From positions 1 to 64,000 of the forward strand of contig CAYRGQ010000008.1 in assembly GCA_964423925.1 (NCBI GenBank): DNA of 64,000 nucleotides. Reading direction: 5' to 3'. Below, in pieces: positions 1 through 7,436 of the stretch (its first letter is position 1; every line of letters begins with the position of its first letter). The DNA is from CAYRGQ01 sp964423925. Lineage in GTDB: Bacteria > Bacteroidota > Bacteroidia > Sphingobacteriales > Sphingobacteriaceae. A program made the translations under genes and the position numbers. The notes below the pieces were generated by a model, which saw only the letters and a program-made list of their open reading frames with translations, was not told the DNA's origin and ran no database searches.

Positions 1-551
1 AGTTCGACTTGGCTGGGCATGCGCTCGATATAATACAAGTGCCCCTTGGGCGCCAGCGCGCCTTTGGCAAACCGCACTTTCTCCAGCCCAGCCACGTCGA
101 GCCGGGTCGTGTAGTCCATGACGGGGTCGCTGATGAGGTATTCATCCCCTTCCTTGCCGTAGACCACCAGGTTATGCGCGTTGAAATGGAATCGGTAGTC
201 GTCCGGAAAATAAGTCAGGTTAAACACGCCGACTTGCAACCCTACCGGAATGCCCTCCCGCAGTTTTTCCTCAAGGGCCTCCTGGGCTTGCTTCGGGTTG
301 GAAAAGCGGCGATGCTTGACTTTGATGCCCAACCGGCGCGCCATGCGGTTGAAGATAGCGCCCGGCATCGGCCGGTAGCTAAACCCAGGCGCGAAATTGA
401 CCTTGATAAAGGGCAGGTAAGTAAAGAACAAACCAGATCCGATGCCGAAAGCCATCGGCTCCGAGATGGAAACGCCCTGGTGGGCAAGCAGGTTGGATAT
501 GACGCCATTTTCGCAATGGGCGGATTGTTTGTGCTGGAAGTCTATCTTCAT
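1..551 (-). CDS. BtrH N-terminal domain protein (partial)
   Basis: The reverse strand reads through from an ATG at 551 to the window edge without a stop, so the C-terminus lies outside. The start MKIDFQHKQSAHCENG and the following region resemble the BtrH_N family (PF14399), papain-like acyltransferases; in butirosin synthesis BtrH moves an acyl group from a carrier protein to an aminoglycoside. The Cys in the AHCENG motif fits the nucleophile position and a later FNAHNLVVYG segment could hold the His. Its ATG overlaps the stop of the upstream gene (ATGA-type), so the two are probably co-translated. The substrate here is unknown; acpP lies close by on the other strand, but that may be chance. 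Family call is from memory of motifs. Confidence 0.7.
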   Translation of the reverse strand, partial: MKIDFQHKQSAHCENGVISNLLAHQGVSISEPMAFGIGSGLFFTYLPFIKVNFAPGFSYRPMPGAIFNRMARRLGIKVKHRRFSNPKQAQEALEEKLREGIPVGLQVGVFNLTYFPDDYRFHFNAHNLVVYGKEGDEYLISDPVMDYTTRLDVAGLEKVRFAKGALAPKGHLYYIERMPSQVE

Positions 552-961
552 TCGGCGGCGTGGGGGTTGAACGATGTGAGCTGCTCAGGGGCAATCTCGA
601 ATACCTGGGCGTATTTGGCCAGGGTTTTCGCGCCGAGCTTGCGAAAGCGCTTGGGGTTGAAGTGGCGCTTCACGAAAAAGCGATGGATGCCCACGTAGCT
701 AGCCAGCAAGGGCAGGTCCATGCGGTTCAGCTCCATGTAGTACGCGATGGGGCTCAGCTCGCCAGCGAGGACTTTTTGCTTGGTGTCAGCCACGCGCTCC
801 TCGATCAGCTTGATCGATTCATTGATGGCCAGGTTCTTGGCTTCCCATCCCGCGCTTTTGGCTGTCGTGTAGTTTCCCGCCTCGTCCACCACGTAGCAGA
901 GCTCCGTGATATTTTTAGAAGCGAGGCTTCCTTTGTCCTGTGGTACTTGGCTTTCTTTCAC
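548..961 (-). CDS. Conserved protein paired with BtrH-like gene
   Basis: A protein of about 137 residues if it starts at the GTG at 961; the frame stays open to a TTG at 1021, and no ATG lies near the start of conserved-looking sequence, so the start is uncertain. The N-terminal half (ELCYVVDEAGNYTTAKSAGW) reads like a small alpha/beta segment. The C-terminal 55 residues (LPLLASYVGIHRFFVKRHFNPKRF and following) look like a helical DNA-binding or docking domain of the HTH/Xre type, but I cannot assign it. Its stop overlaps the start of the BtrH-like gene by one base pair step. Proteins of this sort next to BtrH_N genes are familiar in Bacteroidota. No function is claimed. Confidence 0.6.
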   Translation of the reverse strand: MKESQVPQDKGSLASKNITELCYVVDEAGNYTTAKSAGWEAKNLAINESIKLIEERVADTKQKVLAGELSPIAYYMELNRMDLPLLASYVGIHRFFVKRHFNPKRFRKLGAKTLAKYAQVFEIAPEQLTSFNPHAAE

Positions 962-1209
962 GTTTTGTGTGTTTGCATCAAGCCGCCCCTTATCCGGGCG
1001 CCCGGCGTTGCAAAAATCCAAAAAATATCAGGCAAAAACAAGCCGGTGGCAAGCAGCGCCATCGCCGGCGGCGCGACGCAAGGGGCGGTAATTACTTTTT
1101 TTTGGCGAATTTTTCGTTTCGGTGGCAAACTAAAAGAAAAAAGCGTACTTTAGTCAACTACTTAAAAACAACAAGCCAACCTAATCGATTACTGCAAAAA
1201 TCAAAAAGG

Positions 1210-1240
1210 TTTGATATTTGATGAATTTTAGTTTTCTTTG
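1210..1240 (+). promoter_or_regulatory. Promoter of acpP-fabF
   Basis: TTTG at 1210-1213, a 19-base spacer, then TTTCTTTG at 1233-1240, one base off the Bacteroidota -7 consensus TAnnTTTG. It would give a 5' UTR of about 30 bases before the acpP ATG at 1275. Confidence 0.6.
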
Positions 1241-1274
1241 CACAGATTTATTTAACAATTAAAATTATAAGATC

Positions 1275-1511
1275 ATGTCAGACATCGCTTCAAGAGTTAA
1301 AGCTATTATCGTTGAGAAACTGGGCGTAGACGAAAACGAAGTTACGCCAGAAGCTTCTTTCACCAACGACCTGGGCGCCGATTCATTGGACACGGTAGAG
1401 TTGATTATGGAGTTTGAAAAAGAATTCAACGTAGCTATACCTGACGATCAGGCTGAGACTATCAGCACGGTTGGACAAGCAATCAGCTATTTGGAAAAAA
1501 ACGTTAGCTAA
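1275..1511 (+). CDS. acpP: Acyl carrier protein
   Basis: A 78-residue acidic protein with the phosphopantetheine attachment motif GADSLDTVEL; the Ser carries the 4'-phosphopantetheine arm. It shuttles acyl chains among the enzymes of type II fatty-acid synthesis in the cytoplasm. Length and the four-helix pattern are normal for the family. It is followed by fabF at a 38-base gap and then rnc, the usual Bacteroidota order. A Bacteroidota-type promoter lies just upstream at 1210-1240, so acpP is the first gene of the operon. Confidence 0.98.
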   Translation: MSDIASRVKAIIVEKLGVDENEVTPEASFTNDLGADSLDTVELIMEFEKEFNVAIPDDQAETISTVGQAISYLEKNVS

Positions 1512-1549
1512 GAAATATTAGTTAAGGCCACGGAGCCAGTCATTTGTAC

Positions 1550-2803
1550 ATGGAGCTAAAAAGAGTTGTAATAACCGGCTTAGGCGCACTTACCCCCATT
1601 GGTAATACCCTCCCTGAATACTGGGAGAATTTGCTAAAAGGGGTAAGTGGCGCCCAAACGATCACGAAGTTCGACGCAAGTAAGTTCAAGACGCAGTTCG
1701 CCTGCGAGGTAAAGGGCTTTAATGCTGAGGATTTCCTGGATCGTAAGGAAGCAAGAAAACTAGATCCATTTGTACATTATGCCCTGGCCTCAACAGAAGA
1801 AGCGGTCAAAGACGCCGCGCTTGATTTCGACAAACTGGACACCAACCGCATAGGTGTTATTTGGGGATCAGGTATCGGTGGCCTAAAGACTTTCCTAGAC
1901 GAAGTACAGGGCTATGCGATGGGCGATGGCACGCCCCGTTTCAATCCTTTTTTCATTCCGAAAATGATCCTGGACATTGCGCCGGGACATATTTCGATGC
2001 GTTACGGACTGCGGGGACCCAATTTTTCAACAGTCTCTGCCTGTGCTTCGTCTACCAATGCGTTGATCGATTCGCTTAACTACATCCGTACCGGATATGC
2101 CGACATCATTATTTCCGGCGGCTCAGAAGCGATTATTAACGAAGCGGGCATCGGCGGTTTCAACGCTATGCACGCACTGTCTACACGCAACGACGACCCA
2201 CAAACTGCGTCTCGTCCATTCGACAAAGATCGAGACGGATTCGTGGCGGGCGAAGGCGCTGGCACGATCATTCTCGAAAGCTTGGAGCACGCCAAAGCCC
2301 GTGGTGCCAAAATCTACGCTGAAATCGTAGGAGGTGGCATGAGTGCAGACGCAAATCACATCACCGCGCCGCATCCCGAAGGCCTAGGCGCGAGACTCGT
2401 GATGGGCAACGCCCTGCGCGATGCCCTGATGTCACCCGCGGATATCGATTATATTAACGTCCACGGCACGTCCACTCCACTTGGAGACATCAGCGAATCG
2501 AAAGCCATCCTCGACCTTTATGGCGAGCATGCGTATGCGCTGAACATCAGCTCAACCAAATCCATGACCGGACACCTGCTTGGTGCAGCCGGCGCGGTAG
2601 AATCTATCGCTTCGATTCTCGCTGTGCAGAACGACGTGATTCCGCCCACGATCAACCACTTTACGGATGATCCTAACCTAGACCCTAAATTGAATTTCAC
2701 GTTCAATAAGGTTCAGAAACGTGTTGTCAAAGCCGCAATGAGCAACACCTTCGGGTTTGGCGGACACAACGCTTCGGTTATCTTCAAAAAATACCAGGAC
2801 TAA
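1550..2803 (+). CDS. fabF: 3-oxoacyl-ACP synthase II
   Basis: Beta-ketoacyl-ACP synthase II (KAS II), 417 residues, condensing malonyl-ACP with an acyl-ACP in fatty-acid elongation. The nucleophile Cys is in STVSACASSTNAL, and the two catalytic His are in NVHGTSTPLGD and SMTGHLLGAAGA; the C-terminal SNTFGFGGHNAS motif is also present. The frame is open to a TTG six bases upstream, but the ATG at 1550 (MELKRVVITG) matches the usual start. It is co-transcribed with acpP. Confidence 0.97.
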   Translation: MELKRVVITGLGALTPIGNTLPEYWENLLKGVSGAQTITKFDASKFKTQFACEVKGFNAEDFLDRKEARKLDPFVHYALASTEEAVKDAALDFDKLDTNRIGVIWGSGIGGLKTFLDEVQGYAMGDGTPRFNPFFIPKMILDIAPGHISMRYGLRGPNFSTVSACASSTNALIDSLNYIRTGYADIIISGGSEAIINEAGIGGFNAMHALSTRNDDPQTASRPFDKDRDGFVAGEGAGTIILESLEHAKARGAKIYAEIVGGGMSADANHITAPHPEGLGARLVMGNALRDALMSPADIDYINVHGTSTPLGDISESKAILDLYGEHAYALNISSTKSMTGHLLGAAGAVESIASILAVQNDVIPPTINHFTDDPNLDPKLNFTFNKVQKRVVKAAMSNTFGFGGHNASVIFKKYQD

Positions 2804-2890
2804 TTCCAGACGATGCTGTGGTTTGTTTGGGTAGGTAATCGGTGTTTTTGACATTTTGTATGAAGTATCGGCACAGCAAGTCAGTACCAC

Positions 2891-3622
2891 ATGCCTATTT
2901 CAAACCTCTACAAACTTTATCTGTCATCAGACCGGAATTACGTCAAAGCACTTAAGAATATCCTAGGCTTCGTACCAGGCAACCTGCGGCTTTACCAGCT
3001 CGCATTCCGCCACAAGTCCGTTGCCGTACCCATCAAGGAGGGCGCCAAAAACAGCAACGAACGGCTCGAGTTCCTGGGCGACGCTATCCTCGGGTCAGTC
3101 GTAGCCGAGATTCTTTTCAAGAAATACCCCTATAAAGACGAAGGGTTCCTGACGGAAATGCGTTCGAAAATCGTCAGCCGTGCCCACCTCAACCAACTTG
3201 CGCGCAAAATCGGACTTAACGAACTAATCCAATACGACGCTCGCATGACCCATTTCCCCACCAAGCAAAGCTCCTTGCTCGGCGACGCCTTCGAAGCGCT
3301 GGTGGGTGCCATCTACTTGGACAAAGGTTACACCTTCACAAAGAATTTCCTCATATCGCGCATTATCAAGCCGCACGTCGACATCAATCTATTGGAAGAG
3401 ACGGAAACCAATTTTAAAAGCCGCTTGATTGAATGGTGCCAGCAAACCGGCAAGGGCATCACCTTTATGCCCGTTGATAATCCTGAAGACGCCAAATCGA
3501 AAATCTTCACCATTTCCGTCGTCATCGACGGGGAAGTGTTCGGTACCGGACGCGATTACAATAAGAAAAGCGCAGAGAAAATCGCGGCTGAAAAGGCTTG
3601 CGAATCACTAAACGTGTTGTAG
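2891..3622 (+). CDS. rnc: Ribonuclease III
   Basis: Double-strand-specific endoribonuclease that processes rRNA precursors and structured mRNAs. The 243-residue protein has the RNase III signature NERLEFLGDAILGS in the first 70 residues, with the second acidic metal site in LLGDAFEALVGAIYLDKG, and a C-terminal double-stranded-RNA-binding domain at about 170-243 (GTGRDYNKKSAEKIAAEKA). It starts about 90 bases after fabF. In many Bacteroidota the next genes are an IPExxxVDY protein and pyk; here those two lie about 35 kb away. Confidence 0.97.
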   Translation: MPISNLYKLYLSSDRNYVKALKNILGFVPGNLRLYQLAFRHKSVAVPIKEGAKNSNERLEFLGDAILGSVVAEILFKKYPYKDEGFLTEMRSKIVSRAHLNQLARKIGLNELIQYDARMTHFPTKQSSLLGDAFEALVGAIYLDKGYTFTKNFLISRIIKPHVDINLLEETETNFKSRLIEWCQQTGKGITFMPVDNPEDAKSKIFTISVVIDGEVFGTGRDYNKKSAEKIAAEKACESLNVL

Positions 3623-3634
3623 GGCCAGCCCCTT

Positions 3635-3850
3635 TTAGCGGACGCTTTCGGCGTCCTGCTTACGGTTTTCGTAGTTCTGAATAGCCGATTTGCTTCCAAG
3701 GCGTGAGCCGTAGATCGCCAATCCCAGCAGGATCACAAGTATGATGATGCCCCAAATCCCCTTGCGCTTGTCTTGACGCATAAGCCAAACCAAAAACGCG
3801 ATAAGGGGCAACGCAAAAATCAGGATAAAAAACCAACTGGTAGGAACCAT
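3635..3850 (-). CDS. Small two-helix membrane protein
   Basis: A 71-residue protein read from the ATG at 3850. It has two hydrophobic stretches (about residues 5-23 and 32-48) split by a short basic loop RQDKRKG, and a charged C-terminal tail, so it should be an inner-membrane hairpin. The frame is open much further upstream, but that part has no protein character and covers the promoter region of the arginine operon. It runs convergent to rnc with a 12-base gap. I do not recognise a family. Confidence 0.6.
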   Translation of the reverse strand: MVPTSWFFILIFALPLIAFLVWLMRQDKRKGIWGIIILVILLGLAIYGSRLGSKSAIQNYENRKQDAESVR

Positions 3851-4016
3851 TTCGCGATGAATTAGGCCACAAAGGTCGGAAGAATTGCACGATCGTCCAA
3901 ACTTATTTAGGAACTCCCTTTCTTCGCCATACACGAACAACGTCTTCCCGGCCTTCCCCCCTGGTCGTTTGGCGCACTTTTTGTAACATCTCTTGCATGT
4001 ACGCAAAATAAATTTG

Positions 4017-4024
4017 TACCTTTG
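4017..4024 (+). promoter_or_regulatory. -7 element for arginine operon leader
   Basis: TACCTTTG, an exact match to TAnnTTTG, with CTTG at 3992-3995 about 21 bases upstream as a weak -33 element. Transcription would begin near 4029, about 300 bases before the first enzyme gene, just before a hairpin ATTGCCC-TAT-GGGCAAT at 4033-4049. Confidence 0.6.
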
Positions 4025-4028
4025 CGTG

Positions 4029-4326
4029 TTCCATTGCCCTATGGGCAATATAGGGTTGAAGAAATGAAAATGAAACGCATCATCGGCATCACGCAGACCC
4101 AGGCCTTCAGCGGCATGGTAAGGAGCGTGTTGTGTGCTTTTTTCAAACCCCAAGGACCTATCCTACGCCTTCGACGACCCATTCTGCCCCGGGCTTAATT
4201 AGGTGGGCAGCATCGTACAGCTAATAGAGGTAGCCCTCGTCCGCGGTTACCCTGCATTCACAAAATGTGTTTTATTAATGGAGTCCTTTGGACCATTTGT
4301 ATTGAAAATTTGGGTCGTATAAACCA
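4029..4326 (+). promoter_or_regulatory. Long leader of the arginine operon
   Basis: About 300 bases between the predicted transcription start and the GNAT gene. It contains the palindromic hairpin at 4033-4049, a 44-codon ORF with an Arg-dense end (4064-4198), a possible stem GGTAGCC / GGTTACC at about 4231-4253, and a hairpin of AATGG...CCATT type at 4277-4297 followed by a weak U-rich stretch. The arrangement suggests attenuation, but no strong terminator is visible. Confidence 0.4.
4064..4198 (+). CDS. Candidate Arg-rich leader peptide
   Basis: A 44-codon ORF starting MKMKRIIG and ending GPILRLRRPILPRA. Six codons are Arg, four of them in the last ten, including CGA-CGA and CGG, and it sits alone inside the leader of an arginine-synthesis operon. 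That is what a ribosome-stalling leader peptide sensing charged tRNA-Arg would look like. It could equally be a chance ORF: it has no other protein character and no homology I recognise. Confidence 0.35.
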   Translation: MKMKRIIGITQTQAFSGMVRSVLCAFFKPQGPILRLRRPILPRA

Positions 4327-5037
4327 ATGTTAATTTCAGATTTCATTGTTGTACCAGCGCTGGAGAAGCATACCGAATATGCCCAGCAAATCTGTGACGA
4401 AATGGCGGAATCCGCCAAAGCGCGGGGTACGGGTATAGCGCGTCGTTCGCCAGATTACATTGCGAAAAAGATGGTGGAAGGCAAAGCGGTAATCGCACTG
4501 CACCGTGATGGGCGCTGGGCGGGATTTTGCTATATCGAAACCTGGAGTCACGGGGATTTTGTCGCCAACTCGGGGTTGGTCGTCAACCCCGAATTCCGGA
4601 AGGTCGGTTTGGCTAAAGCGATCAAAAAACGTATCTTCGAGCTCTCGCGGGAAAAATACCCGAAAGCCAAAATTTTTGGATTGACGACCGGATTGGCCGT
4701 CATGAAAATCAATTCCGACTTGGGGTACGAGCCGGTCACATACTCCGAGCTCACCCAAGACGAAGAGTTTTGGGACGGTTGCAAGAGTTGTGTCAACTAC
4801 GACATCCTGATGTCGAAAGGGCGGAAAAACTGCATGTGCACAGCCATGCTCTGGGATCCGGTAGAGAAGGAGAAGGAGCTGCGGCAGCGCATCGAACAAA
4901 AGGCCAAGGCCAAGGAACGGCTTAAGGCCATTACCAAAAAGTCGTCCCTGCTCAAGCGCATCGAAGCCCGGCTATGGAAATCCACCCGGAAAATGATCGC
5001 CTCCGTATGGGACCGGCAGCACGCGCGGCCGATGTAG
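4327..5037 (+). CDS. GNAT acetyltransferase with Cys cluster, first arg gene
   Basis: A 236-residue GNAT-fold protein. The acetyl-CoA loop region is around residues 90-105 (LVVNPEFRKVGLAKAIKKR), followed by the usual alpha/beta end around 115-140. After the fold comes a Cys cluster GCKSCVNYDILMSKGRKNCMC that could bind a metal, then a highly charged, probably helical tail of about 60 residues. It is the first gene before argG, which makes it a candidate for the missing glutamate N-acylation step (N-acetyl- or N-succinylglutamate synthase); some Bacteroidota use succinylated intermediates. That role is inferred from position only. Confidence 0.8.
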   Translation: MLISDFIVVPALEKHTEYAQQICDEMAESAKARGTGIARRSPDYIAKKMVEGKAVIALHRDGRWAGFCYIETWSHGDFVANSGLVVNPEFRKVGLAKAIKKRIFELSREKYPKAKIFGLTTGLAVMKINSDLGYEPVTYSELTQDEEFWDGCKSCVNYDILMSKGRKNCMCTAMLWDPVEKEKELRQRIEQKAKAKERLKAITKKSSLLKRIEARLWKSTRKMIASVWDRQHARPM

Positions 5038-5129
5038 GCACGCGCTGACGATAATCTACAAACACAGGGTCAGGCCACCGGCGGCCCACATCCGGCGGTG
5101 GCACCTAGCCCAACACGCAATATTAAATC

Positions 5130-6314
5130 ATGAAGAAAGTAGTTTTAGCATTCAGCGGAGGCCTTGACACCTCCTTTTGTTGTATCTATCTGTCCAAGGA
5201 CCTCAACCTTGAAGTTCATTCGGTTATCGTCAACACGGGTGGCTTCTCTGAGGAGGAGTTGGCCGAAATCGAACGCCGGGCTTACGCGCTAGGCGTCAAA
5301 TCGCACGCCGTCGTCGACGAAACTCAAAATTACTACGACAGCAGCATCAAATACCTCATCTTCGGCAACGTGCTCAAAAACGCCACCTATCCCCTGTCGG
5401 TAAGTGCGGAGCGTGTAAGCCAGGCAACGGCCATCGCGCAATACGCCAAGAAAATCGGTGCGGAATACGTGGCCCACGGCAGTACCGGCGCCGGCAACGA
5501 CCAAGTCCGTTTCGACATGATTTTCAATACGATCATCCCAGACGTGGAAATCATCACACCAATACGCGACCTGAAACTGAGCCGCGAGGCGGAAATTGAA
5601 TACTTGCACAAGCACGGCGTAGAATACAACGCTGAAAAGGCAAAATATTCCATCAACAAGGGCATTTGGGGAACATCCGTAGGCGGCAAGGAAACGCTGA
5701 CCTCACATGAGACCCTGCCCGAGGTAGCGTGGCCTACGCCCGTGACGCAAACCGAACCACGCCGCATCACCATCGGCTTCGAAAAAGGGGAGCCTGTCTC
5801 CCTCGACGGGAAGAAAATCGGCCCCGTGAACGTTATTCAGCAACTGCAAGCAATTGCCCAGCCCTATGGCATCGGCCGCGACATTCACGTGGGCGACACC
5901 ATCATCGGCATCAAGGGCAGGGTCGGATTCGAAGCCGCCGCACCGCTGATCATTATCAAGGCACATCACACGCTAGAGAAGCATACGCTGACCAAGTGGC
6001 AGTTGAGCTGGAAAGACCAATTGGGAGCGTTTTATGGCAACTGGATGCACGAAGGCCAGATGCACGATCCGATCATGCGCGATATCGAAGCATTTTTACA
6101 ATCATCGCAACGCACCGTCAGTGGTGAGGTGTTCGTGGAGCTGCATCCGTACCGCTTTAATGTGATTGGCATCGAATCCAAGCATGATTTGATGTCAAAC
6201 AAGTTTGGCAGCTACGGCGAAATGAACAACACCTGGTCTGGAGACGATGTAAAAGGGTTTTCCAAAATATTTGGCAATCAGACCATTATCTGGCATAAGG
6301 TAAACGGAGAATAA
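5130..6314 (+). CDS. argG: Argininosuccinate synthase
   Basis: ATP-dependent ligation of citrulline and aspartate to argininosuccinate, the penultimate step of arginine synthesis. The 394-residue protein has the PP-loop motif AFSGGLDTSFC at its N-terminus and the family stretch YVAHGSTGAGNDQVRF at about 115-130. Length is normal. It begins about 90 bases after the GNAT gene and its TAA is only two bases from the next ATG, so translation is likely coupled to the following GNAT gene. Confidence 0.97.
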   Translation: MKKVVLAFSGGLDTSFCCIYLSKDLNLEVHSVIVNTGGFSEEELAEIERRAYALGVKSHAVVDETQNYYDSSIKYLIFGNVLKNATYPLSVSAERVSQATAIAQYAKKIGAEYVAHGSTGAGNDQVRFDMIFNTIIPDVEIITPIRDLKLSREAEIEYLHKHGVEYNAEKAKYSINKGIWGTSVGGKETLTSHETLPEVAWPTPVTQTEPRRITIGFEKGEPVSLDGKKIGPVNVIQQLQAIAQPYGIGRDIHVGDTIIGIKGRVGFEAAAPLIIIKAHHTLEKHTLTKWQLSWKDQLGAFYGNWMHEGQMHDPIMRDIEAFLQSSQRTVSGEVFVELHPYRFNVIGIESKHDLMSNKFGSYGEMNNTWSGDDVKGFSKIFGNQTIIWHKVNGE

Positions 6315-6316
6315 AA

Positions 6317-6781
6317 ATGCCAATCAGGCGCATATATCCGGCAGAATATGGCGTGGTAATCCCGCTTTTCGATAAATATCGGGTATTTTACAAACAGCCG
6401 TCGGATATTGCGCTCGCCGAACGTTTCATCAAGGCGAGATTGGAGAATAACGAATCGGTCATATTCGTGGCATTCGTAGAAGATGATGAACAGGAGGTAG
6501 CTGTGGGATTCACGCAGTTATATCCGAAATATTCATCTGCCCGGGCCGTGAAAAACTGGATACTGAACGACTTGTTTGTGGATGAGGCCTACCGAAAACA
6601 AGGAGTAGGCCGGCAGTTGATACACATCGCCATGGATTTTGCGAAAGCGCAAGGAGCTACCTTTGTTCAGCTGGAAACAGCCGTGGACAATGTCAACGCA
6701 CAGCACCTTTACGAAGCAGTCGGTTTTGAGCAGCAAGAACCGGACAACGACTTCCTACGGTATCGCAAAAACGTCAACTGA
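6317..6781 (+). CDS. GNAT family N-acetyltransferase (PaiA-like position)
   Basis: A 154-residue GNAT with a clear acetyl-CoA loop, LFVDEAYRKQGVGRQLIHIA, and the C-terminal AQHLYEAVGFEQ typical of small-molecule acetyltransferases. It is inserted between argG and argC and is directly coupled to a PaiB-like gene by a TGATG stop-start overlap at 6779-6783. In Bacillus the paiA-paiB pair consists of a polyamine N-acetyltransferase and an FMN-binding regulator; an arginine-derived polyamine substrate would fit this operon, but that is inference. Confidence 0.85.
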   Translation: MPIRRIYPAEYGVVIPLFDKYRVFYKQPSDIALAERFIKARLENNESVIFVAFVEDDEQEVAVGFTQLYPKYSSARAVKNWILNDLFVDEAYRKQGVGRQLIHIAMDFAKAQGATFVQLETAVDNVNAQHLYEAVGFEQQEPDNDFLRYRKNVN

Positions 6782-7411
6782 TGTATACGCCACCGCACTT
6801 TGCCGACATCAATGAAAAAAAACGTACGCGGTTTTATCCGCCAATACAGCTTTGGGTTGGTAGTGAGCGTTAAAGATCAGGCTCCCTTGGCTACGCACCT
6901 CCCCTTTGTCTTAGCGGACGCTGCGAACGGGCCTATCAAATTGACCTCCCATTTCGCTCGGGCAAACCCGCAGTGGGCGGATATGGAAGGGCAAACTGTG
7001 CTGGTCGTTTTTTCGGAGCCGCACGCCTATATTTCGCCAAGCCACTACGATTCCGCCCTTAGCGTGCCAACCTGGAACTACATCGCCGTGCATTTGTATG
7101 GTCAGGTTCGGCTAGTTGACGGTGAGAAAGCGACATTAGCCGCCCTCGATGATATGGTTAGCCACTTCGAACGGGACTACGCAGCCCACTGGGCGACCAT
7201 GCCGGCCGACTACAAGTCGAAAATGGCTAAAGGTATCGTAGCCTTCGAAATCGTGGCAGACCACTATACGGCCATCAACAAGCTAAGCCAAAACAAAAAG
7301 AGTGCGGAGCGGGCCCGGATCATGGATACCTTGGCGCCAAGCGACGACGGCAGTGCCCAAGCGATTGCACGCTTTATGAAGGAACACGAGGAAAAATTAG
7401 ACGGGCGATGA
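6781..7411 (+). CDS. PaiB-family FMN-binding protein, frameshifted near the start
   Basis: A PaiB-type split-barrel flavin protein of about 205 residues, usually annotated as an FMN-binding negative regulator. The expected N-terminus MYTPPHFADINEK begins at the ATG at 6781, which overlaps the previous stop, but the rest (NVRGFIRQYSFGLVVS and on) is in the +1 frame. The switch falls in a run of eight A at 6815-6822; with seven A the reading frame would be continuous. As written, the conserved frame can only start at an ATG at 6812 (or a TTG at 6800), losing the first eleven residues. It may be a sequencing error, a real mutation, or slippage on the A8 run. Conserved segments HLPF and WNYIAVHLYG are present. 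Confidence 0.8.
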
Positions 7412-7436
7412 GCCTGAAAAAACATACAAATATAAC

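Noticed and set aside
4033..4049. Palindrome ATTGCCC-TAT-GGGCAAT as a transcription-factor operator
   Set aside because: It could be one, but it lies just after the predicted transcript start and pairs as RNA equally well; no basis to choose.
3851..4153. Upstream extension of the small membrane protein to 172 codons
   Set aside because: The extension has no protein character and covers the arg promoter; ATG at 3850 is better.
4336..4899. 187-codon reverse frame under the first GNAT gene
   Set aside because: Shadow of the real gene; no conserved motif and it runs opposite to a clear GNAT.
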